A stretch of DNA of 64,000 nucleotides from Hondaea fermentalgiana. Lineage: Eukaryota; Sar; Bigyra; Thraustochytrida; Thraustochytriidae. Shown here piece by piece: positions 1-8,979 of this stretch (position 1 is its first letter; the number at the start of each line of letters is the position of its first letter). The stretch is taken from positions 225,347 through 289,346 of the forward strand of contig NPFB01000019.1 of the NCBI GenBank assembly GCA_014084085.1, in the 5' to 3' direction. The translations under genes were made by a program, and so were the position numbers. The notes under the pieces were generated by a model. That model ran no database searches. It saw only the letters and a list, made by a program, of their open reading frames with translations, and was not told where the DNA came from.

Positions 1-526
1 CTTTTCGGAGTAGGAAAGCGCGAACACTTGCTTCGTCAACGAATTGCTTGTCCGTCTTCTGTTTCTTCGCCTTGATCACAGCCTCACGGGACTTGTCTTG
101 AGCCTCGATGCCTTTTAGTCGCTTGAGATCGTACATGTCCTTCGGCCGCCAGGAATCCGTTGATACACGTTTTTTGCAAAGGACGAAGTCAGCGCCACCA
201 ACGTCTTCGAACAAGACATCCATCAGACTCTTCGAGGAGGTCTCGCTCCGATTCTCCTGAATCGAATCATCTTGACCTTCTCCTGTGCCACCAGAACTCG
301 ATATGAGATTTCTGTAGGCCTTTTCGATGAGTGGCCTCGCATCTGCACTTCCTATTTGGATGTTGGTATAGTTGTTGATGATGGTCTGGTGACTTGTTGA
401 TGCTGCTGCAGCCAATTCGCGCTCTTTAAGATCCTTCATCATCTTCTTCATTTCAGCAAGTAATGTCTTTAACGCGGTCGCAAAACTTCGAAGCGACCTC
501 GTCGCTTTGTCTCTCCCCCGAGCCAT
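1..526 (-). CDS. Partial coiled-coil protein of unknown family (runs off left edge)
   Basis: Reading the minus strand, an open frame starts at ATG 526-524 and continues without a stop to base 1, giving about 175 residues with the C-terminus missing. The N-terminus is basic (MARGRDKATRSLRSF). A Lys/Glu/Met-rich segment with heptad character follows (LLAEMKKMMKDLKERELA), then the Asn-rich stretch IINNYTNIQ and a charged C-terminal part ending near VRAFLLRK. I do not recognise the family. A second ATG at 578 opens a different frame that encodes MSQRMITSYFASP, which resembles a PCNA-interacting (PIP) box, but that frame stops at about 453. The real gene may therefore contain a frameshift, an unspotted intron or a sequence error. 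The short coiled coil followed by an NNYTN-type segment is a style I associate with virus-like or mobile-element proteins; that is inference only. Confidence 0.5.
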   Translation of the reverse strand, partial: MARGRDKATRSLRSFATALKTLLAEMKKMMKDLKERELAAAASTSHQTIINNYTNIQIGSADARPLIEKAYRNLISSSGGTGEGQDDSIQENRSETSSKSLMDVLFEDVGGADFVLCKKRVSTDSWRPKDMYDLKRLKGIEAQDKSREAVIKAKKQKTDKQFVDEASVRAFLLRK

Positions 527-578
527 CGACAGCTTCCGGCGGCGACGCAAAGTAGCTCGTGATCATGCGCTGGCTCAT

Positions 579-932
579 CTTTCGATCTTTCGTCGACGGA
601 GTTGCCGACGCGCTGCGCTAGATTAGATCTCTGCTGCTCGAGCTCTGCAACCACCAGGCCTAACCACCAGGCCTAACCACCACTTGGGTTCGCGCTGGCA
701 GTCAAGCTACCGTCCGCCCATATAAAAGTATTAGCCGGCCTATTTAAAGGCCTATTTTTATATAGCATTGATTTACAACATGGTCTTAGTGAGTAGTAGG
801 TAACTCCTAATCGATTTCTCGGGCGCCGATTATGTAGCAAATCTGTGTGATTTGCAAATCGGACGCTTTACCCTATTTTTTTATTTTTTTTATTTTTTTT
901 ATGATAATGAGCCACGTCAGCACTACAACTAC
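579..932. other. Intergenic: upstream of the left-edge gene, downstream of the 933-4394 gene
   Basis: No gene is seen here. A 13-bp direct repeat lies at 651-676. AT-rich motifs around 720-770 include, on the minus strand, a TATA-like TATATAAAAATA at about 755-766, roughly 180 bp upstream of the ATG at 578. A T-rich run at 871-900 reads as A-rich with AATAAA-like words on the minus strand and suits the 3' end of the gene that stops at 933. Confidence 0.5.
651..682. repeat. 13-bp direct repeat CCACCAGGCCTAA x2 plus partial third
   Basis: CCACCAGGCCTAA occurs at 651-663 and again at 664-676, followed by CCACCA. It sits just upstream of the left-edge gene. Related GGCCTATTT words occur at about 737 and 749. 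No function is assigned. Confidence 0.8.
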
Positions 933-3900
933 CTAGACAACACCGATTTGATTACCTTGGTTATGAGAGCTGTGCGTCCCTGGATCAACTTCTTGAGCAA
1001 CGACTATGCCATCTTCGACTGGGTGGGCTGTAGGAGTAGGGTTCACATCGGTGAGCTCGACGGCCCTCGCGATCCCCGTGCCCGAATGGGTTCTGGGACG
1101 ATTATGCTGCCTGTAATACATCACGCCAGCAACAATAGTTGTGAAGGCACAGAGAGCTCCAAATGCAGCGACTGCAGACCGCAGACGGTCTTCATAACGA
1201 AGCTTATCCGCCCGAATCATGGTGATTTTATTGAAAAACTCAATCTCCTCGAGGCATTCCTGAATGCCGAGCTTGCCGAGTCCCCGATGCGACCACATTT
1301 CGCGAGACGATCCAATCCGATTTGTGAAGAGAGCGCGGCGTTCTGGACCGTGGGGACCATCCCCGAGGCCACCAGAGTTCATCTTTTGATGAATAAAATT
1401 GAGGATAGGCCTTGGTCGGTGCACCAAAAATGCTTGCGCCCCAGGAAGATGGCGCACCTCGTCGGCCGGGGGCGCGTAAATGTCGTCGACGTCGATGCCA
1501 AAGTCTCTGCACTCTTTCGGGACCTGATCCGGAGGAGGGGGCATGTGAATTCCCTCCATCACGCCCAGGAGAACAACCAACACCACAAAGCTGATGACAG
1601 CAATGATGAAACAGGGATTCGTCCTCCACACTTGTACCAGAAGCCTCTTGATGGTATGTATGAGCTCCGGAATGGTGTGGTGGCTCTCGTGGTCGTCGCC
1701 GTCGTCATCATCGTCATGCGTCGCGACCATAATGGGATAATCATCGTGATTGCTTGAAGCATACCTGGCACTTCGTGAAGGATCGATTTGGGAAACTGTT
1801 CGTTCAGACACGTCGGTCTCCACACGCTCAGGCTGTTCCGTCGATCTCTGCTTGGGGGCAGCTTCTTCGAGGCGCTCCCCGCCTTCCAGGTCGATGTCGC
1901 GTTCGAGTCGTTCGAGAGATGGTCCCGCCCGCGCGCCGGTCTGCGCATGATCATAGTTTTCGAGAGGGAGGTCATGGTCAGCACGAAATGAGGTTTTCTC
2001 GCGGGAATCGACTTGTTCCTTGCTCTCCTGCACGTGCGTTGCATCCGAACGTGGAACCGAGACCTCCTTCGATGCATCAAGAGGACTTTCTGTAACGTCG
2101 GCATCACCAGTCTTTGTGCTCTCGGAATCCGTCGCATCGAGTTCATCTTGATCATCATTCTCAGAGCTGCCAACGCGGCTCGTGGCACCATCCTTTGCTG
2201 CCGATTCGTCTTTCGCAGCAGGTTCCTTCCGGGGCTCCTCCTTTGCGTCAGCGTCTGCATCGGTTCCGTCGTCTCCAGTATGTGATGGTCCATCCTTTGG
2301 TACATCAGCACCATCTGTGGGGCCGCGCTTGGCATCATGAAGCTGTGGCACGTTGGTGACAGGGTGGTGATAAAAGGCGACGGGCTTTCTTTGCAAATCA
2401 AGAGGTTCGAGAGGAAAGTCCTCGTCGACATTTACTTGCATTTGCCGCGCCGGGTATGAGTTTGCGGCTTCGTAGCGAACGGGATGGCTGGGCGGCTGGT
2501 AGTCCGTATCGCCAGGGTGAGTAAAAATATTCGCCCCGACGTCGTCGAACAAGGCGAGCTCGCTCTCTGCGGGACCATGAAGGGCACGTTGAGCATTGAC
2601 GCTGGCGTTCGAGCTTGCGCGATGAACGAGGCGATGGTCTTGAAAGTTGTCCATGCCATGGTGCTGGTGGTGCTGGTGGTGGTGATGTGTCTGCTGTCGA
2701 GGAGGCGGAGGAAGCGTTGCCTGGGACTGCTGCTGTGGGGTGTGATGTGAAAAATTGCCGGGGTAGTCGAGAGGCTGCGAGAGCGGTTCATTCATCGAGA
2801 AGCCGTCGGGGCCAAAATCAAGGCCGAGGAGATCATCAGCTTCCGCGCCATCGCTAGTCACGTTCATTGTCATGTGCGAGAACGGAGCCTCCGTTGCAGG
2901 GGTTTGGAACTGCGACCGAGAGGAAGGCTGTTTCTGCTCTACCGATCCATCAATGACCTGCGAATACGCGGGACCTGAACTTGGTTCCGTTTTCACCGCC
3001 CCATTGTAGGCTCGTTCAGTTGTACGAAAAGAGGGGTTTCCCGGAGCCGCAGGCTGCTGCTGCAAGCTCGAGTCCCATTCCTCCTCCTTGATTGGCTGGA
3101 TAGGGTCTTCGCTAGGCTGACGCGGGGGCGAGTTGGATTCAGAGTTGAGCGAGTCCGAAGGCGACGACATGTAATCCGACGCATGATGTCGAGATGAAGT
3201 CGAGGGCAAAGTACTATTGCCCACAGAGCCGGTTTCGGTGCTTGTTTCGTAATAGCTGTCAACCACTCTCCTTCGCTTGGCGGCCTCACTTTCATCATAC
3301 GGGACATCCTTTCGTTTCCCAGCCTCGAACTCGCCCACATAGCCATCCAAGGTAGATGCATGCGGAATGTGGTCTGCGGAAGATGCGCCAAAATTCCCAA
3401 ATCCATGCGCTGGCTGACTTAAAAAATTGGCGTCCTCGTCCCACTGAATGTAAAGCTGGTCCGTTCCCCCCATTGGCTCCATGGTACCGAGAGCGGAGAG
3501 TCCGCTATAGGCGTGCTGCCGGAGCGTGTGCGAGGGAGCGTTTTGATCAAGGAGACCACTAGGCTCGCCACTGGGCTGCTCGGCATGACCGAGCGCCATG
3601 TTTGCCACGCTGGCAAAGGGAACAAAATCGCCACGTTGGTGCGCGTAGGCGGGAATCTGTTTGTCGGACTCGGCATAGGGGCTTTTGTCGACCTTGGTCT
3701 TGTCAGGCTTGGGCGCGCTCCGGCTAGAATACACGGTGAAAACAGGAGATGAGAGTCGCGCGACGCAGCGAACGACCTCTTTGGAGTTCGCGTTAAGCTT
3801 GCCATTCTCTACAATAGAAAGGGGGCCCTCAAAAACGTAGAGCCGCAAAATGTGCTCGGTGTTCTGCTTGTAGCGACCACCTTTCCACCCATAATGCCAG

Positions 3901-4394
3901 GCACGCTCTCTGAACTCGAAAAGGACATTGGAGGGGGCGAACTGCACCAGCTTGGCACTGTACAAGGGTTCAAAAGGCGCGTCTGCTGACCTTTCGAACT
4001 GGGTGATGCGAGTCATGGCGACCTCTGCTCCGAGATCGATGTCGCCGAGGCGGTCTGTGAGGTCATCCACACAGACGGTCTTTCCGTCCGGGTTAAGAGG
4101 CAGGAAGCGGGCAAGGGCAATGTACATGAATTGGGAGTCCGCGGTGATGGCAGGGCTGACGAAGCGAGCACGCAACGGGACTTCGCACGCTCTTGAATTC
4201 TTGTGGTCCTTTCCGCACATGGGAAAGCATCGCAGATGCTTTTTGCCGCCCGTCTTGTTGTTGCGCTGATAACTCTTTCTGAATGTCTGTTGGCTGCAAA
4301 ACTCGAGATTACACTTGGGGTCCACGGTCTCGGCCACGCCGAGCGACACAACGTCTGTATTCTCGCTGCGCGCGGCGCCCTCAACATTCGTCAT
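933..4394 (-). CDS. Large protein with Cys/His-rich N-terminus, nuclear-localisation-like motif and two C-terminal TM segments
   Basis: The ATG at 4394 gives 1153 residues; the open frame extends to a GTG at 4421, but the ATG is the natural start. Cys28, Cys33, Cys56, Cys60, His64 and Cys70 suggest metal binding. A compact folded region of about 200 residues ends near SSPVFTVYSSR. A bipartite basic motif, KRKDVPYDESEAAKRRR, lies at about 356-373. A long low-complexity region rich in Ser, Pro, Gln, His and acidic residues follows. Hydrophobic segments lie at about 925-945 and 1070-1095, separated by roughly 125 residues, with a short polar tail. I cannot name the family. A soluble, possibly DNA-binding N-terminal half with a nuclear-localisation-like motif, anchored by C-terminal membrane segments, resembles membrane-tethered transcription factors; this is inference. 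The acidic Asp/Glu-rich stretch before the first membrane segment could be an activation region. Confidence 0.85.
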   Translation of the reverse strand: MTNVEGAARSENTDVVSLGVAETVDPKCNLEFCSQQTFRKSYQRNNKTGGKKHLRCFPMCGKDHKNSRACEVPLRARFVSPAITADSQFMYIALARFLPLNPDGKTVCVDDLTDRLGDIDLGAEVAMTRITQFERSADAPFEPLYSAKLVQFAPSNVLFEFRERAWHYGWKGGRYKQNTEHILRLYVFEGPLSIVENGKLNANSKEVVRCVARLSSPVFTVYSSRSAPKPDKTKVDKSPYAESDKQIPAYAHQRGDFVPFASVANMALGHAEQPSGEPSGLLDQNAPSHTLRQHAYSGLSALGTMEPMGGTDQLYIQWDEDANFLSQPAHGFGNFGASSADHIPHASTLDGYVGEFEAGKRKDVPYDESEAAKRRRVVDSYYETSTETGSVGNSTLPSTSSRHHASDYMSSPSDSLNSESNSPPRQPSEDPIQPIKEEEWDSSLQQQPAAPGNPSFRTTERAYNGAVKTEPSSGPAYSQVIDGSVEQKQPSSRSQFQTPATEAPFSHMTMNVTSDGAEADDLLGLDFGPDGFSMNEPLSQPLDYPGNFSHHTPQQQSQATLPPPPRQQTHHHHQHHQHHGMDNFQDHRLVHRASSNASVNAQRALHGPAESELALFDDVGANIFTHPGDTDYQPPSHPVRYEAANSYPARQMQVNVDEDFPLEPLDLQRKPVAFYHHPVTNVPQLHDAKRGPTDGADVPKDGPSHTGDDGTDADADAKEEPRKEPAAKDESAAKDGATSRVGSSENDDQDELDATDSESTKTGDADVTESPLDASKEVSVPRSDATHVQESKEQVDSREKTSFRADHDLPLENYDHAQTGARAGPSLERLERDIDLEGGERLEEAAPKQRSTEQPERVETDVSERTVSQIDPSRSARYASSNHDDYPIMVATHDDDDDGDDHESHHTIPELIHTIKRLLVQVWRTNPCFIIAVISFVVLVVLLGVMEGIHMPPPPDQVPKECRDFGIDVDDIYAPPADEVRHLPGAQAFLVHRPRPILNFIHQKMNSGGLGDGPHGPERRALFTNRIGSSREMWSHRGLGKLGIQECLEEIEFFNKITMIRADKLRYEDRLRSAVAAFGALCAFTTIVAGVMYYRQHNRPRTHSGTGIARAVELTDVNPTPTAHPVEDGIVVAQEVDPGTHSSHNQGNQIGVV

Positions 4395-4736
4395 CCTAGC
4401 AAGAGGCGATGCTTTCGCCACTGCTCGACGAGGGCGGCGATCTGCTTGTCCAGAACAAGGGAAGCTGGCAGCCGCTTGTCAAAGCGCTCGCAAGCCCGAG
4501 CGCCGTGTCCTTTTTCCTCGTTTGCACGCACGCAAGCAAGCAAGCAAGCAGGCACAGTGCGTCTAATCAAGCGAGACGACGTGCCGGCTTCCTTTCCTTT
4601 CCCCTCGCTCGTCTGCTTCGGGCCGCGGTTATTTTGATTGTCGGAGGGCGCTGGATGCGTCCGGGCTCCTCGTCCGCAGACAGCTCGAGCGAGCGCGCAA
4701 GCGGCGCGCAGGAGCGATAGGAGATGAGATGGACCC

Positions 4737-4788
<52 letters not shown>

Positions 4789-7409
4789 GCCTGGTACGAG
4801 TGGAGAGGCTAGGCCAGTCCAGGCCCTTTGTCCTCCGCGAGTCCAAAGGCCGAGGCCGGTCGAGGGCCGGGAGCGGCGGGCGAGCTCGGCTCTGCGGCGC
4901 GCGCGCGCGGGGAGGGATGGGCGCGAGGCTAGCCCGGACGCTCGCGAGATCTCGCGACCGTACCGCGCCCTCGCTTCGGTTTTGAACGTGCCCGGCGCAA
5001 CCAGATGCGGCCTCTCGTTGCGGAGGTTTGCGCACAAACACTCCCCGCCGCACCGGGCCGCTAATAGCCCGCACGCCGCCAATCCCCTGCTCATCCAATA
5101 CTTTGTGTGCCATTTTCACCGGACACGCCGCTTCCCCCGCGCCCCTGTGAACGCACCGCCCATGTCTCAGAGATAACAACTCCGACCTCGGCCGGAGAAA
5201 ATTATTCTCCTCGGAGGATCCTGCGCTACACTAGTTTCGCCGACCTGTGCCACCAAGCTGCGCGGCCGGAGAAACCTAAGCGAAACCGCCCGACGTTGCG
5301 AGAGGTTTCGTAACGGGCACGAGGTGGAAAGAAGAAGAGGCAGATAAGGGCAGTTTGGCTGCTCGCTGAATGCCCGAGCGGCGGGGGAAGAGGCGACCAG
5401 GAACCAGGCTGCGGCAGCTGCAGCAGCTGCAGCGAGCGGCTGCGACTTGCTCGCGGCGGCTGCGGCAGGCGCGAGGGGGCCGGTCGGCCGTTCGTCTGCT
5501 GCCACTGCTGCTGCTCGACCCCGGTTGAGCGCGACGAGTTCTCAGGCAGCCAGCCACCAGCGAGAAGTGGGAAGGAAGCCCAGGCAGGGACTCGGATGCG
5601 GCGGGGGTTTTTTGCGCTTCTGCGGTGAGATGTTCGCGTCCCCAAATTGACTCGGAGGTCGATTGGCAAAAGTTGACATCTCCCTCCTTCCCTCCGGTCT
5701 GACCGCGAGAAGAGGGCTCCTGGCACGGCGGCGGTAGCAGCCTCCTGCGGCGTGGAGGACGGCAGCTATGGTTGCTCCACGGCATGCGCCTTGGGCAATT
5801 TGAGAAGGCGAGGAGCCAGGTAGAGGCACCAGCTTCATGGCCGAGCCAGAGCGAGACTGCAAGTCAAACATGCCGGCCAAGATTACGGATTGCGAGGGGA
5901 TATACTTGCCACGGTTGGCAAAGATGCAGCTGGCCGGCCAAACAAACAACAACAAGCAAGACTTCTGGCCGGTATTGCTCGTCAAATTTGTTCTTCAACT
6001 TACTGTAAAAATAGACAACTACAGAAAGTGGTTGAAGGAGGCGAATGACCTGCCTGGCTCACTGAGTTGGTTGCTGGCTGCTACTGCTGCTGCTGCTGCT
6101 GCCGCTGCTGCGCTGCCTGGCTCGAGGGCTGGTTGGACGAACGAAAATTTTGAAAAGCTACAGCTTCACCGTGCCAAGCTTGTTGCTTGCGAAAACTCGC
6201 CACGAACTAACGTAATTTCCCTCGAAAGAGAAGCGGTGTATGCCATTGCTTATATTTTCTACTACCCAATCTACCAACCAAGCTTGCCTTACCTTGCTGC
6301 ATGCAGTTCCCTTCCCACCTTGCTGGCTGGCTGACTGGCTCGCTGGCTGGTTGGCTGGATCATCGACGGGCCAGGCTGCAACCCGTCAAGTTCCTCCATG
6401 CCTGCCGTTATGTGCCACAGCCAAAACTGACCTCAGGCTGGTCGGTAGAGATCTCGCGCACGGGGACTGCGCAGAGTCACAGAGCAGCCGCCATGGCCGT
6501 GGACCCATTAAAAAAAAATAGAAGATCGCCTCAGCGCAGTCCAGGCCGCTGGCGACTGATCGAGGCGTACGCAAGTCAAGCTGCAGCAACAGGCTTGGTG
6601 CCAGGTTGGTCAAGTTCACGCAAGCGTCCATGCCACTGTGATGAAGCGGCCAGCGGATCGACTCACAGTCAGTGGGAATGGTGCTTTAGTCTAGCTGCTG
6701 CCGCAGCCAAATGTCCAGCACGGCGCGAGATTACACAAGCGAATACGCACGGACGCGAGAGCCCGAAAACGTGCAACTCTCTTGCAAGTTGGTGACACTG
6801 TCGAAAAACGGTCACCAGTCTAGTGTGTCGCTGGATCGCTATGACCCGTGCGTCGATCGACGTGCGCGGGCTGGCCCGAACCTGATCGATTCCCCATCAT
6901 CATCCAGCACGTCCCGTCCCGCCGATGGACATTTTTCTGTCCATCGCGCGGTCCCTCGGCATGGCATTCTGACCACCCGCCCGTCGCCGCGCTTGTCCAG
7001 CCTCTGCGGCTTCGCATCGGCCGCCATGGCGACTTGCCTCCGACCTTGCCCGGCGTGTGGTGCTGGCCGGCGTGCGCTTCTGCGTTGCCCTCCCGAGAAC
7101 GCGCACACTCTCTGAGCTCCGGAACGTGACGAATTTGCGTTGTGCAGTCGAGGCTACTTCGGGGCCTGTGTGCGCCGAAAGTCTGACAAACCTAGAACAG
7201 TGCCGCGTGCAATTTCAATTGGGATAAGGGGCAAAAGCGTTCTCTGTTCCAGTGGACGGCGCCTCCATTGACTGGCTGCGCGGAAAGGGAGCGAAGCAGG
7301 GCCAAGCAGCAGCAGCAGCAGCACGAGAAGCAGCGACGGAGCGGCAAACTCGATAACTTTTGGGGGGAGGCAGACGTCCTGAGAACCCCGGCGCCCAACA
7401 CTCGCAACC
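4395..7409. other. 3-kb intergenic region between divergent genes (minus-strand gene at 4394, eL30 at 7410)
   Basis: No supported gene. It holds the (CTGT)n tract at 4737-4789, a CAAG run near 4539-4556, CTG-rich stretches near 6080-6110 and CTGG repeats near 6318-6360. Several GC-rich frames of 100-260 codons overlap on both strands. They are low in complexity and match nothing I recognise. A shared promoter region is likely. Confidence 0.6.
4737..4789. repeat. (CTGT)n microsatellite, about 13 units
   Basis: Uninterrupted TGTC/CTGT tetranucleotide tract about 340 bp upstream of the ATG at 4394. Confidence 0.95.
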
Positions 7410-8196
7410 ATGCCCAAGCAGGTACGTGCGCGAGCGAGAGATACACGCGGGTCTGCGCGACGCGGACGTGGAGCAAACAAGCGGAGACGCGGCGGCGATC
7501 GATGCCGTGTGGAGAGGTGACGAGCGGCACGAGGGGCTGGCAGGCTGTCTCGCTGGCTGGCTGGCTGGCTGGCTGCTGGCGCGCTGAGAAGCTTGCCTAC
7601 ATTCGTGCGTGCATACGTGCGTGTGTACGTGCGTTTGCCCGAGATGAGGCTGCGCTCGCTCGCTCGCTGGCTGTCTATATGTCTTGCCGGTGGCTTGTCT
7701 GGCCGCTCGTGTGTCCCTTCTCTACATATCCTTCAATCGATCGATCGATCGAGATGCGCCACCTATTCTGTTTTGTCGTCGACGCGTCCTCCATGCTCGT
7801 TTGTTTGCATCCCGCAAGCACTTTGAAAGAACAAGAACAATGACTGACTGACTGACTGATTGATTCATGACTCTATTGAAAACCTCACAGAAGAAGAAGT
7901 CGCAGGAGAACTTGAACTCCAAGCTTGCGCTTGTCATGAAGAGTGGCAAGTACTCGCTTGGTTACAAGTCCACCATCAAGTCCCTGCGCAACGGCAAGGC
8001 CAAGCTCATTATCCTCTCCAACAACACCCCCCCTCTTCGCAAGTCCGAGGTTGAGTACTACGCCATGCTTGCCAAGTGCAACGTCACGCACTTCAACGGC
8101 AACAACACCGACCTCGGTCTTGCCTGCGGTCGCTACTTCCGCGTCTCCATGGTCAGCATCACTGACCCCGGTGATTCGGATATTGTCGCTGAGTAA
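7410..8196 (+). CDS. RPL30: 60S ribosomal protein L30 (eL30), two exons
   Basis: Exon 1 is 7410-7421 (MPKQ). A GT-AG intron of 469 nt runs 7422-7890 (donor GTACGT, acceptor CTCACAG). Exon 2 is 7891-8196. The spliced protein has 105 residues, close to the family length. Hallmarks include [40 protein letters not shown] and the C-terminal DPGDSDIV, all matching eL30 of other eukaryotes. A free-standing ATG at 7867 lies in the intron in frame with exon 2, but using it would replace the conserved basic N-terminus with unrelated residues, so the four-codon first exon is preferred. The intron contains CTGG repeats (about 7553-7576), a CGAT run (about 7738-7752) and tandem TGAC copies just before the acceptor that could act as branch points. 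The protein belongs to the large ribosomal subunit; its yeast homologue autoregulates splicing of its own transcript. Confidence 0.95.
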
Positions 8197-8979
8197 TTGA
8201 TTTTACAGCTTCTTCTGCGCTCCTCTTCCTTCAATGACCTCCTCTTGCGACGAGTTTTTTCCGAGTGGCTCGCTGGACTGCTTTCTCGGCATTCACGACC
8301 TTGTATCACTTGTCCAAACTCCTTTGCCCGAAAATCAGCTGATTTAACTTCGCTCTAGTCCACGCAGCGTCGTTTGCCTGAAGACTTGGCATGCTCATGA
8401 ACTTGAACAGACGTCGCATGGTCTTGGGGCACCCCGACTTTCGAAGACAACCAATTCTGGTGGCCTCGAGAAGCAATCCATGATGGATAGTTTGATAGTT
8501 TGTGTAAAATGGAGCTCTGACGACTGGAGAAATCAAAATTTGCTAGGAAAGCGATTGACCATATTCATTCGTCAGTCAAACCGTCTGCGTGGCGCTTTCT
8601 TCTGATAGCGAGTAATAATTTGGCGTTCTTCCTTTCATCAATAAAGAACCTCTCTCCTTGCTGCCTTCCGTCAGCTTCTGCTTCACTTGCTCCAACCAAT
8701 CAGCAAATAAACATCATCCCAACAAAGGAGGTGTGTACCTTTTGGGACGATTTTTTTCGCCACTTTTTTTTTTCTTTCCAAAACGAAACCGACACGCCTC
8801 TCGACCCCACCTGCCGCCATCAAGCGATCGAAATGCCAGTGGGCAGAGGACAAACAGCAACGTAGACTTTCTCACTTTCGAGACGCTACGTCATAGCATT
8901 GCAAGTCGCGCGCTTGCGCAAAACTTTTGCGGACGCAGACGCGCATCGTGTGGCAAAACATTGTGCAGAGAGCGGCATC
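8197..8979. other. Intergenic between eL30 and the calcyphosin/DM10 gene
   Basis: No gene recognised. Short frames on both strands lack ATG starts or conservation clues. The 3' part (about 8740-8780) is T-rich and probably belongs to the promoter and 5'UTR of the next gene. Confidence 0.5.

Noticed and set aside
852..1757. Plus-strand 301-codon frame opposite the 3' end of the 933-4394 gene
   Set aside because: No recognisable features; the minus strand holds membrane segments and a consistent long frame.
5837..6334. 165-codon plus-strand frame starting MAEPERDCKSN
   Set aside because: It has an ATG but contains a CTG-repeat-derived Ala run and runs into CTGG repeats; no family resemblance.
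8306..8536. Minus-strand 76-codon frame downstream of eL30
   Set aside because: Starts at TTG, has no recognisable features and lies in the 3' flank.
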